Source: Delphinus delphis
Lineage: Eukaryota; Chordata; Mammalia; Artiodactyla; Delphinidae
DNA length: 64,000 nt
Direction: 5' to 3'
Assembly (NCBI RefSeq): GCF_949987515.2
Contig: NC_082701.1
Span: forward strand, 36,411,755-36,475,754
Shown here: in pieces, positions 1-11,450 of the stretch
Position numbering within the stretch: the stretch's first letter is position 1
Layout: each line of letters begins with the position of its first letter
Made by a program: the position numbers and the translations under genes
The notes under the pieces: model-generated
Told to the model about the DNA's origin: nothing
What the model saw: the letters and a program-made list of their open reading frames with translations, nothing else
Databases searched by the model: none

Positions 1-2280
1 TTTCTGAATGGAAAAATAAGGGACAAACTAATATGGATACAGAAAGTTGTGGAAGGTTTGGGGAAAGGGAGCACTGATAAAGGAGCTTTGTGCATGGTTG
101 GGCTGTGATTAGATTAAATTTAATTAAGTAAATTGATTTTGTTATTGCAAGTACAGTGATGCAGAACTAGATTTGATTCCTCTCTCTGTTAAGAGAACAA
201 AGTTTTCTTAGAATAATGTTTTTGATAACAGATTGTGTGAATTTCCTTGCTTTTAAGTGATCTATATTTGCTTTTGAAATCTTCTGTCACTTCGGTTAAG
301 TGAATAAATATTCACAGTGACCTATCATCCTATTTGATGAAGTTTTGAATCTTTTTGATATTTTTGGCAAACTTCCTATCAAATTCTAATTAAAGTTCTT
401 TTGACCTCCAGCTAACTTTGGGATGCTTCAGAGGACCCCTAAGTCATCTCAGGGAGAAATAATAAACTAGGTTTGTTTGCTACATTAAATTACACAGGAA
501 GCATTGTCAAATGAATGATAACCTGCTCGGATTATACTGTATGGGTAAATGTTATTAATATAGACATTCTAGAAATTATATTGTTTCCAAAATTTGGAAA
601 TGCCCTGGTATAATTTTATCAGTCATAATTCTAGTTATCTTAAAAAGTATGTCACAGAAACTTGGTTAAACTTCTTAGTCAAAAACATTGTAATCATATA
701 TTTAACCTTGCCTTTTTAAGTCTTTTGTCATTCATAGACAGTTAAGCTGATGCTCTGCAAAACTGCTTCATCTTCAAGAAGATTTATAGAAAAGATTTTG
801 GACAACTACAGGTTTCTGATAATTTTCAGATCATACTTCTGAGCTGGGTAAGAACTTTAAAAAGTCTAATAGAAACCCTGATTTCATAAAACTGTTAGCA
901 GAAAGGATTAGTTACATGCAATTGGGTAAACTGATAAATATGTTTATAATTATTGGGTATTGTCTGAAATATTACTGGCTTTTAATCTGTGTCTTCCAAA
1001 TGCAGGGGGACCTTTTCCCTTAAGTTAATTATGATTTGCAGCAACTTTGTAAATTTTACCTTCATAAGTAGAATTGAAACATTTTTCTTTTCTCTCTACC
1101 TAATCCCTCCAGGTATTGGAAAGTCTTAGGTTCCCAGAAGTACCAGGTAAATAAGGAATGCCACCTCCTAACAGGCTCAAGAATCTCAAGGTATTTTGGG
1201 AACCTCAGAAAGAGAGAAATTCACCCAAATCTGTAAGGCAAAATCTGTGAAAAGCTCTTGGTGTGACTTTAAAAGTTCAATCTGAGATTCCTATGAAAAT
1301 TTCCAGCACAGCAAATTTAAAAGAACCTATGTGCAGACAAATTAGCCTGAATTTGGTCATATGGGTAAAAACGAGGGTAATTTTAGAGGGAAAATAATTA
1401 TGTTTCAATGGATGTTAAATTCTAGGTTTGTTAATTGAGGTCAGTATTTACTGCCTAAGACTCACTTCCCACATGGCCCTTTGTTATATTATTACAAAGT
1501 TTAGTTGAGCTACTAAAAGAATTCTCTAAGTTTGTTTCTGAAGCTAATCACAGCAGTCTATCTTTGGATGAGGATCAGATGTCCCATGACCAGCAGCCAG
1601 GGGATTATGCACACTGAAATGGGCATTTAAAGGACTGTCTCCAACCTAGATAAAAGAACCCACGTCAGGTACTCTCAACTATCTTATGTGCAGTAAAACA
1701 GAATGGAATTGACTCTTGGACTTATATTTCCCACTTGAGGAGGACTTCTGCATTGGAGTCATATGTATAGGGAACTGCTGATCCCAAAAAACACCCACAC
1801 CAGGATGAGAAGAAAACAGCAGCAATGGGCAGCTGAACCAGGAGCCTGGTCCAAGGCTGTAAGACCTATTATACTAATCTAATTGAACTGTTTGCCAAAT
1901 ATTTTTTCCCTATCAACATTGAAAGTTATTGTTTTACTTTTAACCACACTGTTGTACTGAATGTTTAGGATGTGAAGAGAATTCTCTAGTGGAGTTGTCA
2001 CAGAGTAACTACTCATGATCTGCAGTGTTGCTTGTTTTAAGTCTATTGCTGAAAGCATATGTACAATGCTTGTGTAAAAATAAGGTATAATTGATAAAAT
2101 GTATGACCTATATAATGTTTCCTGGCTAACATACCTCTGAGCTAATTACTATGTATGATTAGTTTTCCACCAACATGGGTAACTAGGCAAATATATATAT
2201 AAACAAAAAGTAGGCTTAACACTGAAGGACACGATGGATCCAGGGAAGACAGCAGCCACCCAGGCATCAGGGGACAGATA
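1..2280 (+). mobile_element. ERV (class I-like) internal region, 3' part, cut by the window start
   Basis: This is the interior of an endogenous retrovirus that begins before the window. Bases 1-1450 match, with many substitutions, the plus-strand copy at about 33600-34740 and the reverse complement of about 19650-18150, so the three belong to one family. The shared module is full of stops and I cannot read a protein in most of it. The tail of integrase appears at about 1573-1790. The element is then interrupted exactly at 2280/2281 by a Tigger transposon and resumes after 4560. The assignment as ERV comes from the integrase tail, the polypurine tract and the LTR downstream at 5467. Whether 1860-2280 belongs to the same family as the first 1.8 kb is inferred. 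Confidence 0.7.
1573..1790 (+). pseudogene. retroviral integrase C-terminal end (decayed)
   Basis: The frame starting at 1573 reads as the C-terminal, SH3-like DNA-binding end of a gammaretroviral integrase. A QQPGDY segment (the usual QPGD-W/Y block) is followed by a basic stretch, LQPR, and a GIDSW segment. In-frame stops lie after the PGDYAH residues and after LQPR, so nothing functional is encoded. The same protein segment appears on the minus strand at 17973-17740, where it is less interrupted. In intact proviruses this segment lies at the end of pol, just before or overlapping env. Confidence 0.75.
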
Positions 2281-4558
2281 CAGTAATTCCCCTATATACG
2301 AACCTTCAAGTTACAAACTTTTAAAAATGTGGATGTGTGTTTGCATGCCCAATCACATAAGTTAGTTCATGTGTCTGGTGTACATTGACATGTGTGTGCA
2401 TCCTCTACAAGTGGTTGTGCTTTTGTGTACTTTACTGCACAGTACTGTATAGAGTACAGTAGTACAATATATTTATTTCAAGCCCAGGATGTCCAGAAGC
2501 AAGCATAAAAGCAGTGGTGATGTAGCTGGTACTGTTAAGAAGTGCCAAGTGACAACAATGAAAACAAAAGTGAAAATAATTGAGAGTGGAGTGAGGTGAA
2601 AAGATGGTAGACATTGCTCATTCTTATAACATCAATCACTCAACCATGCCACGATTCTAAAGAACATGGACGAGATCATGGAACATGTGAAGTCTGCTGT
2701 ACCAATGATGTTGACAATAATACTGAAGTGTGGAAGAGTGATGGAGGAGATACAGAAGCTCCTCAGTGTGTGGATGCAGGATCACCATCAGCATTGAGTC
2801 CCACTCACCTCAATGCTGATTCAAGAGAAAGATAAAAGCCTTTATGAAGACTTGAAGAAGAAACACAGCAAAGAATCAGAGGGTGCAATTTTAATGCCAG
2901 CCATGACTGGTTTCATTGGTTCAAGGCTAGAGCCAACCTTCACAATGTAAAACTAAGTAGTGAGGCAGCAAGTGCGGATATGGTAGCTGCCCAGGAATTT
3001 CCTGAAACACTTCGAGAAATTATTGATGAAGGTGCACATTTATCTGAGCAGGTTTTTAATGTGGATGAGACAAGACTGGACTGTACCAGAGAGGATGCCA
3101 GACTGAGGTTACATCAATAAGGAGGAAATGTTGATGCCAGGCTATAAAACATCAAAGGATAAGCTAACTCTGTTGTTTGGTGGCAATACTTCCAGTGAGA
3201 TGAAGCTGAAACCTCTCTGTTTGTCATTCAGAGAATCCAAGAGCCCTTAAAAACATAGCCAAGGGCTCTCTTCCTATTGTGGAAGAGAACCCCAAATCCT
3301 GGGTTACACAAGCCATTTTCCAGGACTGACTTTTCCATTACTTTATCCAGGAGGTAGAGGAATATTTCTTGGAGAAGGATGTCCTATTCTTTTGTTGCAC
3401 AAAAATGCTCTGGGCCACCTCCCCATTCACGGACGTCTTTCATTCCAGTGTGAAAGTAATGCAACTGCCAACTGAATACTATGTCACTCATCTAACCTAT
3501 GGACCAGGGAGTTATAAAAAATTTCAAGAAATATTATTTATGTCACACTTTTCATCAAGCAGTAATGGTGAGTGATGAATCAGAAACAACTTTGTGATAA
3601 TTTTGGAAGGGTTATAACATCTACAAGTACATAAAAAACATTGATTTTGCTTGGTGTGAGGTTACAGACATCACCATGAATGGGGTTTGGAAGAGTCTTT
3701 GCCCTCAGTTTGTTCATGATTTTCATGGATTTGAGAAGGTGAGTGAGGAGTCCAAAGAGGTCTTCAGCAACTTAGTGACCCTCAGTGAGAAGTTGGAGGT
3801 AGAGCTGCAAGAGGACGACTTCATTGAATTTCTTGCTGTGCAACATGAGGAGATTACTGATAAAGACCTGATGGAATTGAAGGCCTAGAGAAAGAATGAA
3901 GAGAGACAAGAGGAAGAAGAAGTAACCAAAGAACTGAAGACATTCACAATGCAGGAAATAGCAAGGGGATTTTCTTTATTTGAGGAGGCACCGTTAATTT
4001 TTGAGCACAGGGCCTGAATGTAGAACAGTACCTGAAGGTTGCAGCAGTCATTCAGAATGCAATCCAGTGCTACCTTGTCATCTATGATGAGAAAAAACGA
4101 TCTCAGACATCAATGGATTATTTTTTCAAGAGGGTAGAAAGAATTGAATCCAACAAGGAGCCAGAACCTGTGCTATCAGTGTCAAGTGTGAGTGAAATTG
4201 CAGTTTGCCCTCTGTCTCCTATTGCTGATGGTCCTTTAGCTCTACCATCTCCCACCTCCTCTCCCTCCTCCAGTCAGTAACTTCTTGCTGGTTTGCTCAA
4301 TGCCAGCCCCTATGCCAGCTGTTGTACTGTTCTACTATAATTTTCAAGACACTGTACTGTAAGATTAAAAATGTTTTATTTTGTGTTTTTCTTTTAGTAT
4401 TATTTGTGTGAAAAGTATTATAAACGTATTACAGTACAGTACCCTATAGCCAATTGTGTCAGTTGGGTACCTAGGCTAACTTTGTTGGACTTATGAACAA
4501 ATTGGACTTATGAACGTGCTCTTGGAATGGGACTCATTCATATTTAGGGGACTTACTG
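2281..4558 (+). mobile_element. Tigger/pogo-type DNA transposon, end to end
   Basis: A complete pogo-superfamily element. Its left end begins CAGTAATTCCCC and its right end finishes GGGGACTTACTG, which are imperfect terminal inverted repeats, and both ends are flanked by TA, the target duplication expected for this superfamily. It sits inside the ERV that runs to 5968. A much shorter relative with cleaner termini (CAGTAAGTCCCC) lies on the minus strand at 41253-41707. The length of about 2.28 kb suits a full Tigger. The subfamily is not known to me. Confidence 0.9.
2489..4280 (+). pseudogene. Tigger transposase (DDE type), inactivated
   Basis: The transposase reading starts at the ATG at 2489, with a lysine-rich N-terminus typical of the pogo helix-turn-helix region, and ends at a TAA at 4278-4280, a span of about 597 codons, usual for Tigger. 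The first catalytic block NVDET is present at 3058. The PMDQG block is at about 3496. Where the second catalytic block should read LLLDNAPGH, the frame near 3395 gives LLHKNALGH, so the catalytic aspartate is lost. A clean C-terminal stretch runs 3676-3888. Several frameshifts and stops (for example in the 2600s and at 3118) break the frame. Intact relatives cut and paste the element by a DDE mechanism; this copy cannot. Confidence 0.88.
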
Positions 4559-5466
4559 TACTTCGGTCCATCAAAGATTTGCAATGAGAAGTGGAAATAA
4601 TGGAAAAATCTTCACATATTGAGAAATGGGGACATCACTCTGCCTTATACATGGTTTAACGTAAACTTTACTGATCAGATTGGACTGTTTTGTGGCTTAT
4701 TAAGCATACACTGTATATCTACTTTTGCCATTGAGAAGAAGAATGAATTTAAAATTCAAAATGGAGTAGCTATGGTTCAGACATACAAGGTAAAAGTAGG
4801 TGGCCTTTTGTGGATGTGATTTCAGATGTCTGTGTATTGCTGAGAACTTGAATTTTCCAAACACCAACAGGCATTCTAAAACAATATCTGCTAGCAGCTG
4901 CCAACTGCAACCTTATTGTCTGAAGGTCTCCTCTTGTAAGCATGAGTTCTTTCTCTTACTTTAGATATAGTAGTGACAAACAAGACAGTTCAGGCTATAG
5001 TTTCCCAGCAGAATGCACTAGGTTCTTTAGATATATATTAATATCCCTGGAGAAACTGAAACACAAATAAATAGAATAACTCAAAAGTCTACTTAGTTAA
5101 AAGATATTTGTAGAGAGGACCCACTCCATAACTTTTTGTCCTGGTTGCCATCTAGAATAGGAAGACTCCTTTGGGGAATACTACAAGGATGCATTTTGAT
5201 CATTATTCTGATTGTAATATGTGTTCTAATTTTCAAATATCTGTCAGGTACTATAATAAAGCAATCAAAAGTAAAGTAATATTTTAATAATACAAAATAT
5301 TGGTGCTAAGCTTGGGACTCAATACTTCTTTGAAATGAAAGTCAACAACTTTCTCTCCTTTAATCCTGAAAATTTGACTTTGCCCTCATTTAGCAAGAAA
5401 TAACCAGATAAGTCATCTCCCCTATTCCCCTCAGGATTGAGAAGTATCAAAGTAAAGGGGGGGAAT
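4559..5466 (+). pseudogene. ERV env transmembrane-subunit remnant and polypurine tract
   Basis: This continues the ERV after the Tigger. Near 4987-5035 one frame gives a VSQQNALGSL-type segment resembling the heptad region of a retroviral TM subunit. Near 5160-5250 another frame gives a strongly hydrophobic run (GRLLWGILQG followed by many I/L/V residues), as expected for a membrane anchor. The two are in different frames with stops between, so env is dead. A purine-rich tract with seven G residues ends at about 5465, directly before the LTR, as a plus-strand primer should. The env call is a moderate inference; the polypurine tract next to an LTR is stronger. Confidence 0.55.
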
Positions 5467-5968
5467 TATAACCAAGCAGAACCTTATGAGACCTTCCCAG
5501 AACAGAACCCTCTCCCATATCCTCTGCTTTAGCTCCTCTCTGAAGTACTTAGATAAATAGTATCTAATGCACATTTCTTGAGTTGATTTACAGATGCTAA
5601 AACCCCCCACCAAATGGAAGAAATTAACTACTTGATGACCGTGTGCACATGGCCCCCAGACTTGCTGGTGCCTAAGTATTGATAAAGTTAACTCCTGTGA
5701 CACTGCCCTGTTACTTCACCATTAGCCAATCAAAGAATTGTGCACAAGCTGATCACATACCCTGAGACTCCTCCTCCTTCACCTTGCTTTTGAACATTCT
5801 TTGCTGAACCCCAATGGGGAGTTTGGGCTTTTTGAGCGTTAGCTGTCCTGGACTCCTGTCTGGTGTCTTACAGTAATAAATACTACACTTTCCTTCACCA
5901 CAACCTGGTGTCAGAAGGTTGGCTTTACTGTGTTCAGGCAAGTAGACCCAAGTTTTGATTTGGTAACA
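5467..5968 (+). mobile_element. ERV 3' LTR (same family as 10760-11242)
   Basis: A 502-bp LTR identified by alignment with the minus-strand copy at 10760-11242, whose ends are fixed by a target duplication. It holds a polyadenylation signal AATAAA at 5875-5880, followed by a conserved R/U5 block and the terminal GGTAACA. The 5' end reads TATAACC where the other copy has TGCAAC, so the terminal TG is mutated. It follows a polypurine tract, which makes it a 3' LTR and not a solo LTR. No matching 4-bp duplication can be checked because the 5' end of the provirus lies outside the window. Confidence 0.78.
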
Positions 5969-6178
5969 AGGTAGACAAGCAGAAATTTGTCTTAGATCTA
6001 GTGAATCAGGATTCACTGTATTGCAGGAAAAGAAGATGAAGTGCCAAGGATCAGTCCACAAGATCAATGCATGCAATATTGGTTAGAGTTCAGATGAAAC
6101 TCAAGTCAAGTTAGGGAACAAGATTTTTTTTTGTTTTTTTTGACTGAGAAGAATGGTACTTCTAAAACAAAATGTAAG
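5969..6178. other. flanking DNA, no recognised feature
   Basis: The stretch between the LTR and the next SINE holds a T-rich run at 6125-6140 and nothing I recognise. It ends in AAAATGTAAG, the left target duplication of the SINE. Confidence 0.4.
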
Positions 6179-6521
6179 GGGGTTCCTTGATGATGCAGTG
6201 GTTAAGAATCTGCCTGCCAATGCAGGGGACACAGGTACGATCCTGGTAGAGGAAGGTCCCACATGCCGTGGAGCAACTAAGCCCATGCACCACAACTGAG
6301 CCTGTGCTCTAGAGCCCAAGAGCCACAACTACTGAGCCTGCATGCTGCAAATACTGAAACCCGCATGCTCTGCAACAAGAGAAGCCACTGCAATGAGAAG
6401 CTCATGCACCACAATGAAGAGTAGCCCTCACTCGCCACAATGAGAGAAAGCCTGTGCACAGCAACAAAGACTCAATGCAGCCAAAAATAAATAAATACAT
6501 TAATTAATTAATATTTTTTAA
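6179..6521 (+). mobile_element. CHR-type SINE (long, older subtype)
   Basis: A tRNA-Glu-derived SINE. The tRNA-related head begins GGGTTCCTTGATGATGCAGT, a diverged form of the CHR head with a B-box-like segment near 6230-6242. A long tRNA-unrelated body with repeated GCACCACAA-like units follows, ending in an (AAAT)n/(ATTA)n tail. It is flanked by the 10-bp direct repeat AAAATGTAAG at 6169-6178 and 6522-6531. The body is longer than in the other CHR copies here, which suggests a CHR-1-like subtype. Confidence 0.88.
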
Positions 6522-6531
6522 AAAATGTAAG

Positions 6532-7479
6532 ACACTGGTTTTCAAAATTCCATTGATATTTTGTTCTTCCAAATCAAGAAGAATGTAGTGGAGCCCATCC
6601 AGTACCTGAATTTTATGAGTAACAAGATGATTCATATGCAGTTGGTCCATGGATCCCTTATTGAGAAACACTGGCTCAAGAGGTAAGCCAAGTTGGAATT
6701 AGTACAGAAATGAAAGCAAAATAATAAAATTAAATAATACCAGTGTTGTTAAATTTTGTACAACTGGTTAATGTCTGTATTGAATGAGAGCTCAAGTTGA
6801 GTGTAAACTAAAATTGCCACAGGTCTAAAATGGTGGCATGATATAAGTTTATGGAATAATTGTATTATACTTTTATAATTAATCTTATATAATGTAGGGT
6901 GAATCAAAGGATTCTTTTTCTTTTTTGTTTTCAAAATTGTTTTGCTTTTCTAAATATTTCTAACTCTATTAATATTAAGCCTCTACCTCCTTTAGAATAC
7001 TTACGTTCAACCTTATTTTAAGGACTACATGCTGCCATGTTTGGGGAGTTGAAGACCTAAGAAAGTCAAAAGGAGAATTCTAGTTAAGAATTGTCCATAG
7101 TAACAGTAAGGACGTAGGGGGAAGACATAAAGTTCCAGGACACTGGCCAAAGACGTCACCTACAATTATAAATCCATATGAATGGGGAGAGGCAAAATGT
7201 GAAATTTTGGTAGGAATACAAAAACATTCAGGCTCAAACCAGGAGAATAACAAGGTCAGAAGTATGCAATTCTATATTCAGGTTAACTCCAGCTGGGTTG
7301 GAATCCATAAATGAGGGAAATACGTAGAGTTCAATACATGGCTCTTCAAGTTGTTGTAGCAACTATTTCAGATCTACCTGACACTAGAATATAAAAATTT
7401 ACTAATACACATGTACAAGATGAAGTAAATTCTAACCTTGATATCTGAGCCATGCAGTTTGAGTTCTGCTGCTAACTGA
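6532..7479. other. no gene or recognised repeat
   Basis: AT-rich DNA with scattered stops in all frames. No convincing mobile element or coding signal seen by eye. Confidence 0.4.
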
Positions 7480-7728
7480 AAAATTATGTGCCTTGTAGTT
7501 TGGAAAGCTAGATATCCACCTGCAAAATAATGAAGTTGAACCCTTATCTTACACCATATACAAAAACTCAAAATGGATTAAAGACCTAAATGTAAGAAAA
7601 AAAAAAACCCTACAAAACTCCCTCCAGAAAACTTAGAAGAAAAGTTTTATGACATTGGGTTTGGCAGTGACTTATTGGATATGACACCAAAAGTATAGGC
7701 AACTAAAGCAAACATAGGTTAATGGGAC
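7480..7728 (+). mobile_element. old L1 fragment, left part
   Basis: Reads as a decayed L1 ORF2 C-terminal region: a segment like KNSKWIKDLNVRK is visible around 7565-7600, followed by the usual downstream sequence. It is interrupted at 7728/7729 by a solo LTR and resumes at 8225. The left limit is approximate. Confidence 0.7.
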
Positions 7729-8220
7729 TGTAACAGGGAAGAGCCAAATCTGACTATGTGTTCGCTCTTTCTTTTACTTTAACATTTGCTTCCCATTGCT
7801 TTTGTTTACTAAAAGGTTACTGTCTATACATAACGGCCTGCCTCAGGGAACCCTGCCCCTCCGCCTGAATGTTAAACCAAAGTGCCTTTGTCCATGGAAG
7901 TATCCTGAGCCTTTCCACCTGTGAATGGCTGCAATAAAGAAGAAATTAACACATTCTCTCCCCAAGGCTGACCATTCCAGGGGATATTTGCAAAATTTAT
8001 GGCCTTTTTACTTTACTTCCTCATCTCCTCTCCCTCTATGTTCTATAAAAAAGAAAAATGGCATCCAGACCATGATAAGATGGTTTTTTGGAGACATTAG
8101 TCTGCCATCTTCTTGGTCTGCCAGCTTTCTGAATAAAGTCATATTCCTTGCCTAAACATCTCATCTCCTGATTTGTTGGCCTGTTTTGCAGTGAGCAGAG
8201 CGAGCTTGAACTCAGTAACA
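7729..8220 (+). mobile_element. solo ERV LTR inside an L1, TSD GGAC
   Basis: A 492-bp solo LTR starting TGTAACAGGG and ending CAGTAACA, flanked by the 4-bp duplication GGAC (7725-7728 and 8221-8224), the size expected for gammaretrovirus-like ERVs. AATAAA at 8132-8137 can serve as the polyadenylation signal. Removing it rejoins the two halves of the L1. Its ends resemble those of the LTR at 23932-26366. Confidence 0.88.
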
Positions 8221-8420
8221 GGACTACATCAAACTTATAATCTTTTGTACATCAAAAGACACAATCAACAGAGTGAAAAGGCAGCCTATAAAATGAAAAG
8301 TTACATCTATAAAGCACATTTCTGATAAAGGTTGATATCCAGAATGCATAAAGAACTAGCTGCAGAGCAAACTAATTAGAGAGCTTGTTGTAGAGCAAAC
8401 AGGAAAAATGAGGGAAACAG
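8221..8420 (+). mobile_element. old L1 fragment, right part
   Basis: Continues the L1 ORF2 reading left of the LTR (about 8225-8350), with the recognisable stretch encoding aspects of the KAFCTAKE-type region (TTGTACATCAAAAGACAC). It fades out near 8420. Confidence 0.65.
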
Positions 8421-8485
8421 ATGTCTTTGAATAGACTCTTTCTTTTTCTCTCTCCCCTATCATTATCTACTTACCAAATCATCTC

Positions 8486-8665
8486 TCTCTCAATCTCACT
8501 CTCTCTCTCTCAGTATATATATAGATACATAAACATATGATATTATATGATATATGTATATATAATATATATTATATACATATGATACATATGATATATG
8601 TATATATAATATATATGTATATATACATGTGTATGTGTGTATATAAGTATGTGTGTGTGTATCCT
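8486..8665. repeat. compound simple repeat (CT/TA/TG-rich)
   Basis: A CT-rich run followed by interrupted TA, ATATG and TG repeats. Short open frames over it are composed of repeated Y/I/H residues and are not genes. Confidence 0.9.
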
Positions 8666-8679
8666 TGTAACAACAGCCC

Positions 8680-8850
8680 AGTGGAAATTTAAAAAGATAT
8701 CTACATTTCACAGAGGAACAATAATGCATAAAGATGTACAATACGCTTCTTAAGATCATACAGCAGGTAAGCAATGAAACTGGAATTTGAACTGAAATCA
8801 GCTGGATCTTCAAGACTCCCTGTCTTTCCAACGTAACAGTTTGATTCAAA
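8680..8850 (-). mobile_element. MIR SINE
   Basis: Ancient mammalian MIR in reverse orientation. The core is visible in the plus strand as ATTTCACAGAGGAACAATAA followed by AAGATCATACAGCAGGTAAG, a diverged form of the MIR core. Confidence 0.75.
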
Positions 8851-10624
8851 GCAGCAGTGATTTTTATCCCAATGTTATGAAATGGATTAAAGATCTATGA
8901 CTTTTAAAACCATTAAGCCTTTCATGAATCTCTGGAAGATAATTTTTGAAGTTTTTGAGCTTCTTGAAACAGAGTAGATAGTCACTGGTCATGAAGCTAG
9001 GTTACATGAATTTACAATCCAAGTGGTTCTGAGATACAGTTCAGAATATCTATAGGAGTACAACATGACACCTTAGAGTATTTTTCCTGAAACAATATAT
9101 CTTTTAGCTCATATATACACATGAGATACAAAGCAGACAATTCAAAGAAAATGAAGAAATTAATATCTATAGCATTTTCTCTGTGCCAAGCACTGTATAG
9201 ATTCCTTCATACCTACTTCATTAACTTTGGGTTATGCTTTTTGGTAAGCACTTGCAACGCTGATCTTTGGTGCAATTTACATCATCTTTAGATATTTATC
9301 ATGCTTGACTTTCTGTTGTAATTGGTGAGAGGGCTGGTCAGTAGTATCTCTGAGATAGAAGGCTACTCAACCATCAGATAAGGGGCAACTGGAAGGATGC
9401 TTGAAGATATGAAAAGCTGCGTTGGATATGACTTTCAGCCACAGTATGCACCTGGGCATACTAGTGTGCTGAATTAATGAAGACTTCATCATTTTCCCCT
9501 GAGCCAGTCAGGCAACAAGATATACCTTAATAAATATTCTAGAATAAATATAAATATACTCTAACAAACATTCTAGAAATTCTTTCAGGCTAAAAATAAA
9601 AAGGAAGACAGAATAAGAGGAAAACCCATAGATTAGAATTGAGGTGGAAATCATTTTTCCAAATAAACACATGAAATATGTGGTAGCAAATGAGCAATCC
9701 CTCCTTCAAAGTGGTTACGCATTATGTGAGTGTAAAAGTTTATTCCAATAAAGCCAGCTATATTTTAGAAAACCACTTTTGGAATTCCCAATAGAACATT
9801 CTCTGGTAATATTTGGTCAGTCAAAGATGGATTGAAACTTGGAGAAACAATCACTTTGCCCTAATGGAAATTTTATTAACTTCGGAATTAAAAAATTCTG
9901 AGTGCAAATTTACACTGAGAAGCTTATTGAAATGACAACTAAAATCTGGGGATTATCTCCAGGATTACTCTTCTCACCTTGAAAATTGTTGGAAAACACA
10001 TAGCTCAGTGATTTAACATACTTAGTAAGTTCTATATATTGTTGTTTTCATGAAAAAAAATAAGTCACATTATTGATAAAGTTGGGCAATACAATCCGGC
10101 AATCGAATGTAAGATGAGCCATTTTTTGTTTGTAATTTATAACCTCCTCTGGGACCATATCAAAGGAAAAATCTCCACTATTTTACATGGTGAGAATTAA
10201 TACAGTGAGTATAACAACAAAGGAATAAGTACTAACCTCCGGTAGTATCTTTTTTGAAGGGCACAATTATTTTTGATGCTGGAGTGCTGGACTTGTCTAA
10301 AGAGCAGTCTCTCTGCCTTATGCTCATCTCAACCTCCCAGATGCTTACTTTGGGACATGAATCCTATGCAGACTCACCTCTAAGGGATCTGATCTGAGGA
10401 TCTGATCTGAGGACCTTTGCAAACCGGCATGACTTGGCTGACAAGATGTTGCCTGAGCACAAAATTCAACCTGCAAGCTTGATTCCTCCCCCAGGCTAAC
10501 AGGACTTCTCTGCTTTTATTTTCCTTCCCAGGGACTCAGAAACAGATCTGTCTGTTAGAGGAGACTGTATAAACCGGCCAAGGAGAACTGAGGCCACACT
10601 GCTACAAACACAGCACAGGATGGC
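8851..10624. other. about 1.8 kb without gene; possible MIR piece at 9165-9235
   Basis: I see no coding region. A short stretch near 9165-9235 (TGTGCCAAGCACTGTATAGA) looks like the outer part of a reversed MIR. A 14-bp unit GATCTGATCTGAGG is tandemly doubled around 10386-10412. The remainder is unassigned. Confidence 0.4.
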
Positions 10625-10759
10625 TTTCTTTCTTTCTTTTTTTTTTTTTAAACTACTTTATTGAGGTGTGATTGACATGTAAAAAGCTGGACATATTTAA
10701 TGTATACAACTCAATGACTTGAAGCTAGGTATACATCCATGAAATCATCACCATCATCA
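10625..10759 (-). mobile_element. L1 3' end, part 1
   Basis: A T-rich run (reverse of a poly-A tail) followed by the 3' UTR of an old L1 in reverse orientation (ACTTTATTGAGGTGTGATTG). It is split by the LTR at 10760 and resumes at 11247. Confidence 0.8.
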
Positions 10760-11242
10760 TGTTGCCAAACCAAAACTTGTGTCTGCTTGCCTGCACACAG
10801 TAAAGCCAATCTACTAACACAAAGTTGTGGTGACGGAAAGTGCAGTGTTTATTATAAAGCACCATACAAGGAGTCCAGGACAGCTAATGCTCAAAAAACC
10901 CAAACTCCCCAATAGATTTCAGCAAAACATTTTTAAAGGCACGGTGAGGGAGGGGAGTTCCAGCGTATGTGATCAGCTTGTGCACAATTCTCTGATTGGC
11001 TGATGGTGATGTAACAGGGTGGCATCACAGGAGTTAAGATTATCAATCCTTAGGTGCCAGGAGGCCTGGGAGATAGGTGCTCATGGTCTTCAAGCAGTCA
11101 AATCCTTCCATTTGGTGGGGGTTTTAGCATCTGTAATGTACATCAGATACCATTATTTAGGTACTTCAGAGAGGAGATACAGCAGAGATATGGGGGAGGC
11201 GGTCTATCCTGGGAAGGCCCCAGAGGGTCCTGCTCAGTTGCA
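10760..11242 (-). mobile_element. solo ERV LTR inside an L1, TSD ATCA
   Basis: A 483-bp LTR on the minus strand, in the same family as 5467-5968. Ends are TG at 10760 and CA at 11241-11242 on the plus strand, with a 4-bp duplication ATCA at 10756-10759 and 11243-11246. The reverse complement shows the conserved promoter-side and R/U5 blocks shared with the other copy. Open frames over it are chance readings in LTR sequence. Confidence 0.88.
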
Positions 11243-11450
11243 ATCAAACCCATAGACATATACATCACCTTCAAAAGTTTCTTCCTGCCCGATTGATTGA
11301 CTGATTGATTTTCCCAATGGTAAGAACATTCAACATAAGATCTACCCTCTTAGTAAACTTTAAGCATATTATACTGTATTGTTAGCCTATGCAAGATAAA
11401 TAAGTGCTGGTGATCTATAGAGCATAGTGTTTATAACTATCAAATTTCCT
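11243..11450 (-). mobile_element. L1 3' end, part 2
   Basis: Continues the L1 3' UTR after the LTR (AGATCTACCCTCTTAGTAAA is typical L1 3' UTR sequence in reverse orientation). The right limit is approximate. Confidence 0.7.

Noticed and set aside
10386..10412. Tandem GATCTGATCTGAGG units
   Set aside because: A two-copy short duplication in unassigned DNA with no sign of being a binding array; reported only as a note.
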